Positions 8,870-19,400 of a stretch of 24,216 nt of DNA are shown piece by piece. How positions within the stretch are numbered: position 1 is the first letter of the stretch; each line of letters starts with the position of its first letter. Where the stretch lies: the NCBI GenBank assembly GCA_011763485.2, contig JAANSK020227746.1:1-24216 (forward strand), in the 5' to 3' direction. The notes beneath the pieces were generated by a model, which was given only the letters and a program-made list of their open reading frames with translations, was not told where the DNA came from and searched no databases. The stretch is from Isoetes engelmannii. Lineage: Eukaryota; Streptophyta; Lycopodiopsida; Isoetales; Isoetaceae. The position numbers and the translations under genes were made by a program.

Positions 8870-8949
8870 GTAAACAAACTCTAGTATAATCACTTCTACA
8901 ATATTTTTAAAAAATTATGCTTCTCGTATTACTCCACTTTCTTTTTGCA

Positions 8950-9085
8950 GAGAAACTAGAGAGAGAATAGAGAGAAACTAAAGAGAGAATACATATAGAG
9001 AGACTAGAGAGATAATAGAGAGAGACAAACTAGAGAGAGAAATTAGCGAGAGAAACTAGAGAGAGAAACTAGAGAAAGAAAGACA
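8950..9085 (+). repeat. GA-rich microsatellite (AGAGAGAAACTAGAG)n
   Basis: Degenerate runs of AGAGAGA interleaved with AACTAGAG over about 135 bp. It begins right after TTTCTTTTTGCAG (about 8938-8950), which resembles a plant splice acceptor. GAGA tracts in plants often lie in 5' leaders or introns, but no gene can be tied to it here. Confidence 0.9.
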
Positions 9086-9696
9086 AGCTTAGTTTTGCTT
9101 AGCTTTGTTTTGTTACATTGTATTGTATATGTGAGTTGTTCGTTTTGCCCATAGCATTTTGAGAGCAACCCGTAGTGCTTTGCACCTTGTTTTATGTAGT
9201 ATTACTTTTCTTGAAGTTGAGTTTCATCCTTGCTTCCTCCTTTTTTTTTTGCAGTGGCCATATTCTCCTAGAGACAAATTCAAACTGTTTGATAGAAGTG
9301 CTTTCCAAAAGTTACACCTAGCATTAAGTTGCGCAAATCCCATTCATCTAACGTTATGCTCCTCTATCCAAGTTACTCTTTGGTGTATCCTCTGCTTATT
9401 TATTTGGTGTTTGGTACATTTCAATGTTTTGCATGTTGTTTGGTTAAATATTATCTGAAGTTTGGCACTTTTTGCAACAACATCAATCTTCTCAAAGCAT
9501 TGTTTGGCATTAGGAGCTTCTCAAATAATGCATATGCCACTAAAAGTGCAAATCTGATTTCTTTGATGTTATGCTTCCATTTTTTTATAGACTGAACCAC
9601 TTTTTCCATGCAGAGGTTGGAAAACATGTTCTTATATAGTAAGTTCTTTAGTCCCCTTCAACATCAACATAAGCAGCATTTGTGAGCATAAGCAGC
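9086..9696. other. AT-rich region, no gene recognised
   Basis: The overlapping open frames at 9159-9595 are Phe/Leu/Cys-rich low-complexity translations with no domain. A pyrimidine run ending GCAG near 9253 resembles a splice acceptor, but I cannot attach an exon to it. Confidence 0.5.
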
Positions 9697-9722
9697 TTTT
9701 TTTCTTTTTTTTTTTTTTTTTT
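9697..9722 (-). other. Poly(T) tract, possible retroposon 3' tail
   Basis: A T-rich run interrupted by one C, followed by TGTGAACAAAAATTCTAAGG. On the minus strand this would read as the 3' end of a retroposon with a poly(A) tail. No body or target-site duplication could be confirmed. Confidence 0.4.
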
Positions 9723-9732
9723 GTGAACAAAA

Positions 9733-9762
9733 ATTCTAAGGAAGAGGTGCCAGGCCTCATAG
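9733..9762 (+). repeat. 30-bp direct repeat, left copy
   Basis: Starts ATTCTAAGGAAGAGGTGCCA and is identical to 9981-10010. After it, both copies continue with a TTATTTTA string offset by one variable base. The copies are 248 bp apart and bracket the first copy of the dispersed repeat at 9846-9983. Confidence 0.93.
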
Positions 9763-9845
9763 GTTATTTTATCGTGCCATGTGGTATGATTTGGTTAGGA
9801 TAATAGTGTCAATTTATATTGGTCCTCCTATTTTCCTTTCAATTG

Positions 9846-9983
9846 TACAGTTTGAAAGATTGTACTTTAGTCTAATAGCCTTCATAATCTAAACTGGGCA
9901 TGCTATAGATTTCCTTACAATTCCTTATTCACACAACTGATAGTATTACAAATTCCATTGAAATTAAAAATATGGACACTATT
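9846..9983 (+). repeat. Dispersed repeat R1, copy A
   Basis: Starts TACAGTTTGAAAGATTGTAC and ends TATGGACACTATT. It matches 12383-12531 along its whole length, including CTAATAGCCTTCATAATCTA and CAAATTCCATTGAAATTAAA, with scattered substitutions. Copy B has a longer TAAAA run. Same orientation, about 2.5 kb apart. No protein signal. Confidence 0.92.
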
Positions 9984-10010
9984 CTAAGGAAGAGGTGCCA
10001 GGCCTCATAG
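9981..10010 (+). repeat. 30-bp direct repeat, right copy
   Basis: Exact copy of 9733-9762. Its first bases overlap the last bases of repeat R1 copy A (ATT at 9981-9983), so R1 appears spliced directly onto the duplicated sequence. Confidence 0.93.
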
Positions 10011-11318
10011 ATTATTTTACAAAGAAGACGTGCATATAACTTTATAGGATCTTACTTCTATTCTTCCCTAATTTCCACTATTATCAACGCCAATAATCGA
10101 TCAGTGGAGCTTATGGTAACCTATATTATCTATCACGATCTAAATTTGCATAAGAAGCATTCTTTAGCCTATTCTGAATAGAGTGGACAGTTTTTCATAT
10201 CTGCTTTGGATCATTCGGCAACGTGCAGCATTAAATTCGTCATCTTGTTTTGCACAGTACATCTTCTGGAGAAACGCTATGTCTATTCTTGAGGTTTGAG
10301 TAAATTCTAGGATACATTCTGCTTCTACTTCTACAAGTTAAATATCCAGTTATTGGCAAGCACAAGATCGACGTGAATTCTCCAGTTTGTGATGTACTTA
10401 TGACTGTGGCACCATAGATTTACTGTTTAATCTTCTATGTACCATGATATTGAATTTAATGAATAGAAGATGCTAGGGCACCACGGGTGCCAGAACATGT
10501 GAAATCAAACTACTTTTTCTTTGTTGACATGCATTAATGGTATGTTTGTACCATCAAACTGTAGCATAATGAAGGTCGTCAAAACATGAGATGCCCACTT
10601 TTGAAAGCGATGCTCTTCAAAATCTAATAAAACAACTACAGTCCTTACATGTAAGGCCATGTCACGTGTACCATCAAATTGTGTGCACAATGAAGGTGCA
10701 TATTAGCGAAAGCATGAGACGGATAAGTCCTCTCCAAATTGCTACAACCCTTGCATATGTAGGGTTGTATTCCCAAAATATTTAGAGTCATTGCGAGAAT
10801 AAATGGGTTGAAGCGCCTCAAACTAAAATCTTCTTTGAAGTGTTGAATACACCTTGCTTTCAAATCTCTTTCTAACAAAACCAAAACATATTTTCTAGTT
10901 GTAAACCCCAAAGCATGATACCAAACACAAAAAAGATACATAAACCCTCAACCCTTGTATGTAGCAGCTTATCAACGTGTATAGAAGTCATAAAGGATAT
11001 CGTCTGGTGTATAAACTCATAATTTATGGCTTTGTATTATGGATTGGACTCCTCCTCATGAATGGCTCTATCATGATCGAAAAAGGACATGTGGTGTTGA
11101 GATAGAATCATCTACTCTCACATGAAATATAACACAGATAAGCAGGACCAAACCCAAATCACTTTTGACACGCTGTACTTTGTGAACTGAATGAGTAGTA
11201 TCACCAATCTGAATCTTGAATTTTGAGTTTAGCTGAGATTTGGGTTTGCACCAACGGTGTCAAGTGCTAGATTTTGATTATATGTAGATCTACATGTAGA
11301 GCAGTTCCAGGGCAGTAT
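10011..11318. other. Non-coding region with short diverged repeats
   Basis: No coding region is supported. A hairpin GGCACC-ACG-GGTGCC lies at 10477-10491. A TGTACCATCAAA...AATGAAGGT motif followed by CATGAGA occurs at about 10548-10592 and again at about 10667-10720, suggesting an old duplication of roughly 120 bp. Both copies are too diverged to define ends. Confidence 0.5.
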
Positions 11319-11335
11319 AACAGTGCTAGAATGAC
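11319..11335. repeat. LINE copy 2 target-site duplication, left
   Basis: AACAGTGCTAGAATGAC, identical to 12353-12369. At 17 bp and perfect, it is a clear LINE target-site duplication. Confidence 0.93.
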
Positions 11336-12190
11336 CCCTGTGCACTTGCCCTTGGCTGCCACTGTGCATGCTCGGACGCAGGCCCGTTGGAGGCAGGTTG
11401 TTGTGCTCACCTTGGAGGATTGGTATTGGGATGGTCAGCTAGCTTCGTGGGAGTTCTTTCGAGCTTGCTTTCGCCTGAGGGGCAGTGATCGGGCTATTTG
11501 GGAGCGGGTGGCGGGGAGTATTCCACTACACATACCTTTAGTCCTTCAGGATGATGTGGTGGTGCAGGTTTGAAAGGTTCATCCTGATGTTGTGGCCTCT
11601 TGTTTTATGCGGTCTTGCTACTGGGTGTTGGCTATTCATGACACTCTGCCCCCTTCAGGCAACTGGTCTCTGCAGCTTTCGGGTTCTCGATGGCGCTCAG
11701 TTTGGACGTGGACATGGAGCCCACTTCCCCCACCGAAGGTTAGGGTGCTTTTGTAGTAGGTAGTGCACCGATGTATCAGGGTGAATGCCCTTGTGAGTCG
11801 GTTTAGGCCGGGTGTGAGCCCTCTCTGCCCTTGTTGTATGTGGCCTTCATCGTGAGACTGTGTGTCTGGTTTTATGCCCTCACTTGCAGGTTGCCTGGGA
11901 TTGGGTTAGGGCTTTGTTTCAGGTTAGATTGACTAGCCAGCAGTTGATGCTTCATATGTATCCTGTTGCTTGGTTGTTCCTGCGGAAGCAAGCCTTGCAT
12001 CTGTGTGTGGCTTGGCTGGTGTGGCTGATCTGAAAGCGGCGGCGGTTGTGGATCTTTCAGGGGATTCAGCAGCTTGCAGTCTCTCTTGTTCCTCGACTCA
12101 GGTACAAGCTATATCAGAGCTTTCTTGTGTTCCCGGGATTAGCAGAGCGGAAGTTCGCCATTTAGCAGAACTTCTTGGGTATTGTAGATG
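11336..12190 (+). pseudogene. LINE ORF2 C-terminal remnant (copy 2)
   Basis: The first open part (to 11573) reads LPLAATVHARTQARW and LEDWYWDGQLASWEFFRACF, the same as copy 1 with few changes, then is stopped where copy 1 has Trp (TGA for TGG near 11571). Later frames at 11551-11763 and 11970-12194 are shifted pieces of the zf-RVT and Trp-rich C-terminal regions. The finger Cys/His pattern is disturbed (CPCC is now spread over a broken frame near 11820-11850). Non-functional. Confidence 0.8.
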
Positions 12191-12352
12191 GTGATGGGTG
12201 GTTTGTACAACAATAGAGTTGCAGTTTTTGTGTGGATTTGTTGTGGAGTGTCGAGATATCGCTGTCTCTTTGGGGCAGTTCTCCTTCCTCCTCACTCGAT
12301 TTGTAACATTACCATTCTTTTAACATATTGATGACACAGTTCTTTAAAAAAA
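11336..12352 (+). mobile_element. LINE copy 2, 3' fragment of the same family as copy 1
   Basis: Plus-strand copy starting in the part of ORF2 downstream of the RT domain. It aligns to the reverse complement of about 1157-2160: shared strings include GCATGCTCGGACGCAGGCCC with one change, TTGGAGGATTGGTATTGGGA and CAGGATGATGTGGTGGTGCA. It ends in a short A run (12346-12354) that merges with the right 17-bp duplication. Just before that run it carries about 26 bases (from TTAACATATTGATGACACAG) absent from copy 1, so the two copies used different 3' ends or this one gained an insertion. It is shorter than copy 1 (about 1.0 versus 2.25 kb) and GC-rich against its surroundings. Confidence 0.92.
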
Positions 12353-12369
12353 AACAGTGCTAGAATGAC
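12353..12369. repeat. LINE copy 2 target-site duplication, right
   Basis: Exact copy of the 17-bp sequence at 11319-11335. Its leading AA is shared with the poly(A) run, so the duplication could be 15-17 bp. Confidence 0.93.
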
Positions 12370-12382
12370 AGTCCTACTATTC

Positions 12383-12531
12383 TACAGTTTGAAAGATTGT
12401 ACTTTAGCCTAATAGCCTTCATAATCTAAATTTGGCATGCTATATATTTTCTTGCAATTCCTTATTCACATAACTGATAATATTACAAATTCCATTGAAA
12501 TTAAAATAAAAATAAAAATATGGACACTATT
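12383..12531 (+). repeat. Dispersed repeat R1, copy B
   Basis: Counterpart of 9846-9983. It starts TACAGTTTGAAAGATTGTAC, ends TATGGACACTATT, and has an extra TAAAATAAAA stretch. It begins 13 bp after the right duplication of LINE copy 2, so the LINE landed next to it. Confidence 0.9.
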
Positions 12532-12791
12532 GCTAACCAACGCATTTCATTCGATTATAAAAGGAACCGGACAAAAGCCACAAAGTTTAAGACACAACCC
12601 TTTTCCATATGAAATATGGTTAACCAGACAATAGTCACAAAGATATCAGAGAACACCCTCCTTAATCCTATTTGTATCATGTGAAAAATCCAATTGTGTG
12701 TTCAATTCTCTACAAATATGACTTTGTTATAGTTTTAAAAGCCAATAAAATGATAGCCAAATCCTTATGATACACTGGCTGAAACTTTTTA

Positions 12792-13221
12792 GGGAAAATT
12801 GTAAAAATACCCCTATTTATTTACGAAATTGTGAAAATGCCCCTGTTTTAGGGGTATTTTTGATAAAATGACCCTAACTTTTGTTTGATAATCCAAATAA
12901 GATCATGTCCTTCAGATGAATTGTAGGTGAGGATGATATCTTTCCATCAAAGCTGAAATCATCTGAATCGGAGTCCGAAATCTTAAGTTATGATTACAAC
13001 TTGTTTGTCATTAAGAAACATCATAACTTGTGATTCTGGACTCCAATTCGGGTGATTTCAGATCTAATGGAAAGACATCATCCTCGGCTACAATTCATCT
13101 GGAGGACATGATCTTCTTTGGACTATCAAACAAAAGTTAGGGTGATTTTATCAAAAACACCCCTAAAACAGGGCATTTTCACAATTTTGTAAATAAATAA
13201 GGGTATTTTTACAATTTGCCC
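12792..13221. mobile_element. 430-bp foldback / MITE-like long inverted repeat
   Basis: Left arm 12792-12993 and right arm 13021-13221 are reverse complements over about 200 bp with scattered mismatches, separated by a 27-base centre. The left end reads GGGAAAATTGTAAAAATACC and the right end, reverse complemented, GGGCAAATTGTAAAAATACC. There is no coding capacity, as expected for a non-autonomous foldback element. A clear target-site duplication was not found: the left flank is CTTTTTA and the right flank AAAAAAAATTG. A transcript would fold into a long hairpin suited to small-RNA production. It lies 131 bp downstream of the C2-domain gene's stop codon, perhaps inside its 3' UTR. Confidence 0.85.
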
Positions 13222-13350
13222 AAAAAAAATTGATAAAAAAGAGGAGGAAAGAAACCAAATGAGCATCCAGCAGAAACATGTGGAGCAGGAATCAGAGGGT
13301 GGAGCAAAGACATGAACTATATAAATGTACAGGAGAAATAATACTGAAAT

Positions 13351-13356
13351 TTTATT
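13351..13356 (-). terminator. AATAAA-type poly(A) signal overlapping the stop codon
   Basis: On the minus strand the last codons read AAA TAA AAT, so the stop codon and an AATAAA element share bases. Plant poly(A) signals are loose, and other A-rich candidates lie downstream, so use is uncertain. Confidence 0.3.
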
Positions 13357-13452
13357 TCACACAATGTTGCCAATCACTAAAATGAACGTCTACTTCCAAA
13401 GAGCCAGCAACTTCTCCCTTCCTTGACAGTAATTTCAAGCAACCACTGATTC
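13352..13452 (-). CDS. C2/IQ gene exon 10 (terminal)
   Basis: 101 nt including the stop. The acceptor is GTCTCTGCAG|GAATC after a 62-bp intron, short but close to the 77- and 78-bp introns elsewhere in the gene. In phase it reads GISGCLKLLSRKGEVAGSLE then VDVHFSDWQHCVK. The last strand, GSLEVDVHF, suits a C2 C-terminus. The TAA stop lies inside an AATAAA hexamer (minus strand, 13356-13351). Confidence 0.55.
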
Positions 13453-16400
13453 CTGCAGAGACCGGGACCTGAGTGCACATTCCACACAAAGAACCAAATG
13501 AAGGGTACAAATACCTCGTTTTTCCTTGATCAAATCTACGCAAGAGGCGGTTGCAGTTGCAAGCCAAATCTCCGTTGCATGCAAATGTGGCATTCTACTT
13601 TCCTCGCGTTCTTGTGGAATATGATGCCATAGCTCAAATTTCATTTCAGATACCTTCAGTTCATTCAAAACTTCCGCATCAATTGAAATTACCATCGCAC
13701 TGCTCCAGAGGTAAGAAGAACTTCCCTGAATGAAACAGAACAATTTTCAAGACTATTTGTGAATCCGGCAAAAGATCATTTATTAAGTTCTGTCCCTAGT
13801 TAGAGAATGGATAGCCAGTAAGCCATGGCATCAAAGAAATTGTTTGGCTCCCACTGTGGTCATTTAAATCAGTAAAGAAATTTTTTTCTTTGTGGCTAAG
13901 AATTTGCAAAAATGTAAATTTTGTAACTATAAATCAGAGACAGCATACCATGGAAGGAGTGGCCATTGGAGGATAAATAAGTTCGAGATCGCGATTGCTT
14001 GGAAACAAGGAAAACCGGACATATGAATTCAACTGACCATTATCACTCGGTCGAATGTATTGCAAGGGAAGTATGATATCCTGCAAAGTTGCCCGTCATT
14101 AAACTACTGCATTGTCGTTCGCTTCTCAAATATAAAACTAAAAAATAGAGAATCTGCCCTCATAGGAGTAGTCGAAAGACAGGTTGGGCATTCAAGATAA
14201 CTATGAAAGAAGTAATGGCAACTCGAAGTGGACACGAACGAGTCTAGGGGTGGATTAACCTACCAAAAGTTCATAAAAATGAACGTTTCTAAGCATTCTT
14301 TAGAGCACAAACACTTTCCATAAAGACTGGATCCAGTAATATTGGGAAGGATAGAAACCTTCAGTTCTGCTCTCAGAATTTTAACATCCAGTGTTGCTTT
14401 TAACGGTGCCCATGTATCCTTAACATGTGTGTTTTGATCCTCAAATATGGTCCCCTTTAAAAGTTGCTCAGAAAATTCCGTGCAGCTATAAGAAATTTCT
14501 ACAAGCAACTTAGAAGAAAAAGAATTTGATAAGACGGAATTTTGGTCTAGCATAATCGGAAGACAGAAGAGCTTTCTGACCTGTAAAAAGCTACAACCCA
14601 CATTAGTGGCAATTTATTGTAAGGAATGTAGAGCTCAAAACAAGCAAGCTAACTTACCTTCTGATTTCTAGAGTCACAAGCCTTTGCGTCATCAAGTAAA
14701 CTTAACAAGCTAACTTGAGATAACGATGCAGAACCAAAATATCCTTCTTGGCAATCTAAAGCAGCTGCTCGCTTTAATTTCCCTGAACGTTGAGAAGAAT
14801 AGGAGGACACAGACATGTCTGTTGTGTCTATGTCTGAGCAATTTCCACCCTGCCTAAGAGGTGATACTCCCCATATTTCAAATCTTAAACCATGTTTCTT
14901 TGGGTCAATATGCTGGAGAGCCTCCTCTAAATCTTCATCAGGCAGCAAGCTAATCCTGTGATGTACACATGCTCCAAATGTCAACCTCTGGTCCCAAGGA
15001 ACCTCCTGAAGAAACATTTATTAGTATTTTTTAGTCATATCCTTCAGTCAACAAGGAATAGGAACTCTGTAAGAGAGAGACAAAAAGAAAGCTATACAAC
15101 AATCATGACAAGCAGAAAAGAATGGGGAAATTCCCACATTGCTAACCTTTCAAGGACATCCGATATAGCACCTGGATTTGTCCTGGAGCCATTAAGCACA
15201 TGCAGATCGAGCTTCATGTCTCGTAAGCGGCAAAGGCAATGTCAGATTTCAAGCTGTTGGAAAGGGTAGATAATGGACAGAAACAGGGCCGGTAGCTCAG
15301 TGGTATAGCACTTGACTTGCAAGTAGGCGCATCATTTTCTGTTTGGGGTTAACAAAGCCTTTATATAACCTGTTGACCAGATGAAGAATCAAGATTTCAA
15401 TGTTTGGCAGACAATTAATATTGCAATTTCGTGCAACTGTTCAGATAGAGCATGGTCAGGGCAAGAACAATTAACACCTGAGAGTTCATCCTTTGCACCC
15501 GGTTAACTTCTCAAGTTTAAATGTAATGCTCTCCACATTGAAATGTAATCTCAAGTTACTCTTTCTGCCGCTGCATAACATAATGCATGACAGTTGTGGA
15601 GCTAACTCAATCTGACGTGTGCTAGATGAATCTGTAGAAGCTTGCCCGATGTGGTTAAATTCACATTTATGAAGGTATCCCTCATGGTTCTGTTGTTTTT
15701 TATATAAAGAGCGTTGCAGGTCCCTTTCCTAAAGTTAATTCCATGGCAGTACCTTCTCCTACCACTCTTCAGTGATCTGGAAGAATAGGAGACAGAATGG
15801 TAAAACTCTCAACTGCCCTCAAAGATTCAGATCCAATAAAGACAAGGCTGCTGCTCATAATAATGATTGGATAGATGCTGCGGATGAAGATCTTGATAAA
15901 TAATGATACAAGGGAGCTTGATCCGTTGTCTAAAGTAAGCAAACAGAATGGTAAACTCTTGACTGGCCATGCCAAAGATTCATATCCAACAGATCATACT
16001 GATAAGTGGGTAGATGCTACAAATGAAGACTAGAGAATCTTAACAAAATATAGACAAAATGGGAGCTTGTTCCTTTGCCTCAATGTTCCTTTGCCTAAAG
16101 GTAAGCAAATAGAAGGTAAACTCACAATTGGGTGCAAAAGATTCAGATCCAGCATATCATAGTAACAAGTGGATAGATTCTACGAAGGACGAATATGAGA
16201 TGTTGACAAGATTATGACAAATGGAGCTTGTTTCTTTGCCTAAAGGTAAGGCTGCAAACCAGTTTATGAAACCAAATATATGCAGATGGGAACATTGGCA
16301 ACTATAAGCCAGACAAGCATATAAGCCAGATATACATCAACTTGAGGAGACCTTAAAAAGGAAGTTTATCTGAGCAGTCTAATATCTCTCTTGTTTGCAA

Positions 16401-19400
16401 CCACCCTTGGTCCCAATCTTCTTACCTGAATGAGCAAAGCAAATTTTATTGTCTTTTTCAACAGCATAGGTAAAGACAATCTCGGATTATCTTCAACTTG
16501 CAAGCTTCTACAGTTCAAATGGTACTATGAACTGTCGGTCTAATCATGTCAGAATCAAGCATTTAGAAGCTCAGTTACAAATTGTTAAGAAGAAGTTCAG
16601 GATGATATTTCAGATCTTAACAACTACACATGATCAGTGACAGTTTCCTAAACTGCTAGCTGAATTTTGAAGTTCGATATTCCAGCTTAATAGGAGAGAA
16701 AGAATATGGTTGGTTGCAATTTTTGCTTACCACTGGAAAGTGATTTTGGATGATCAAAATAAACAAAACATGTCTCATAATTGACTGTGAAATATTAAAC
16801 AAATAGCAGGATAGACTAATAAGAAAAAGGTTGGCATAGTTTTTGCATCAATCTAAACATTTCTTGCATTGAAGTTCCGAAAATCTAATAGGCGAGACGA
16901 ATGCCATGGTTAGGATAAAAGTCCTTACTGGTGTATAAAGCGCTTCTTTTTCTCCTGGAAAAATGTACTTGATAAATCCTCTTGCTGTGAAAGTGGAAAA
17001 CACATTAAAGGCCTCCTTAGGATGTCTGATACTGCAGTATTAAGTATGCCTAAGGAAACAACAGCCACTCAGAACCAGTCATTCACTTTCATTCTTTATA
17101 CAGATCCTATTGTCCAACTGTGTCCCCATAACTCGAAATTCTTAATTCTCAAGTAATTACAGAACTCTCTGCCATTAACTTCAGGATATCAACAAGAGCT
17201 TCAGAGTGATTTGTTATCGATGACTTTGAAAACAGGCAACCAAAAAAATACCATCGAAACTTGGCTGTTTAGGTTTACAACAAGCAGCAAAATTCCTGTA
17301 ATTTCCTTCCTTATTTTTCTGCATACTGCCCATTTATAAGTTACAGCAACCTTCCATGTGTATGTGGCATCATTTGAAACCTTCTGCTCTTCATTTTTGC
17401 TTTTATTACATAGATACAAGTTACATATTCTAATGTTTTTGCATACCATTCATAACCTCCAAACTTGATGGAAGGTTTATAGCCTCAAGCACAGTCAATT
17501 TGAAAATATGCCATGTTATGCCATCCTGCGACAAGGAAAAGGATCTTCAGACAACAAGTAAAGAAACAATATCAAAATTAAAAAGAAGAAATATGATTCT
17601 TACCATCTTCTGCCGCTTAAGAAATGAATAATGATTGCTGTGTGTTAAGTTGCGCCGTTGTTTCAAAAACCTCCTTGCATACCATTGAATTATAGTAGCT
17701 GCTTGGTTTTCACATTGTAATCGATTGGTTGTGTGCTCTGAGCTCCATAAAACAACAGCTTCAAGAGTCGCCTTCACAGACTTCTTGTATGGATGCCAAA
17801 TAGCATAATTGCCACTGACTATGGTATCTCTGAGTACATGTGAAATCTTTACCATCCCAACGAGATCATCAAGTCTATCCATTTGACTTCCACAAATTTT
17901 GTTAGACCATATTTCTAAGAAGACAATGAGGTTTGATGAACTACTTGGAATGTGCGATAGTATGTCCAAGGCGGTCTTCCCAAAGCATCCAACATGGACC
18001 CGCTTGTTTCCATGCTTACGTAAGTGAAAGCTTTTTTGGAACAGGTTTATGTCTGATCGTAACACCACAGTCATCTCCTTAGGAAGTCCACTATCACTGC
18101 TAAAAAATAGACCATATAAACTCTTACAAAGGCCTTGTAAATTAATGTACAACCACATATCCTGAAGCAACAATGATAATATGTCAAACATAGGAAAATG
18201 CCATAATTATACAGATATAGGTGAAAAAAGAGATAAACTCAACAATTAATGTTATTCGCAAGCTTAACATTAATACTGAGATCTCTATAATGAAGATTGT
18301 GAATAGCTAGCAGCCTAGGTACTATTTGGAAATAAGTTCTGGGTAGTTACTAAAGTCTAATTTACTAGAGATCTGCCATCTTAAGCAATACCATGACAAA
18401 ACACAATGGGATTCCTATCTCTTGGTATCAAAACATATAACACACACAGAAGTTGCCACATTCAAATAAAGAGTGATTAAACTGGAAAGAAAGAAGCAAA
18501 ATACAACAAATGTATAACATCTGTGTATGCACTTCCAATCGGCATTTCTCACGGTTTTACAATAGAATGAGTGTAAGGACTAAGTGAATAGCTAGCTTGT
18601 AAATGAATAGGATTGCAAGCCTTAATCAGAGTACAGCATTTTAGTGCCTTTACATTTCTAAGAACTTTAAGTGGACACAGTATTATGGATCTGCAATGGG
18701 GGAGACAAGAATTTGAACAATATGACATGAAATCCTACATCTTGTGTTGCGGCATATAATCTTCTTTTTGCGCACAAAGGAGTTTGACACCTATAAATGG
18801 CCACATGTAAAGAGCTTTCTGGGTCGACATGCATATAATGCCTTACTATGAAGAATCATTAAGAAAACTAGCGTGTGGCTGGCAATGAACTAAGTGTGAA
18901 TTCTTGCTTGAGCTGCAATGCTCACTCTAACTGTAAAAGGTACTTTACCCTCATTTCATTGGTGACAACTTCTTGCTTTTGATCCACTGCACACAAACCA
19001 ATGTCCACAATAGCAATTGGCTTTTCTTCAGCCCTTTTGTGGGTTATCTCCCCCATCATGGGATCAGCAAACCCCGCAACGCATTCTGGCAAGCCCTTTA
19101 TAAATCCTTCAAGACTACTTAATTCATTATGGCATCCAAACCCAGGGCCTGTGAGAATCAGGCTTGTCCTGAAAGGTGAAGGCATGCACTCCAGAACGTT
19201 TTTAAGCAAAATGTATCCACAACTATCCAATGATTCTCCAGTCTTCCATCTTATATGTAATGAAACTTTTATTGCTTGTTTGCACCAGCTTGCACGAGAA
19301 TTTCCAACAGGACATTTCCAGTACAATTGAGAAAGATGCTCAAAATAAATACTTCTTTGGTCCATGTGTATTGGACATAGTGAAAGATGCTGTTCAGGTA

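Noticed and set aside
8950-9085. CRISPR-like spaced repeat
   Set aside because: It is a degenerate GA microsatellite with no fixed spacer length, in eukaryotic DNA.
15286-15360. Complete tRNA gene
   Set aside because: The A-box and a rough anticodon arm are present, but there is no acceptor pairing and no T-arm. Kept only as a tRNA-like fragment.
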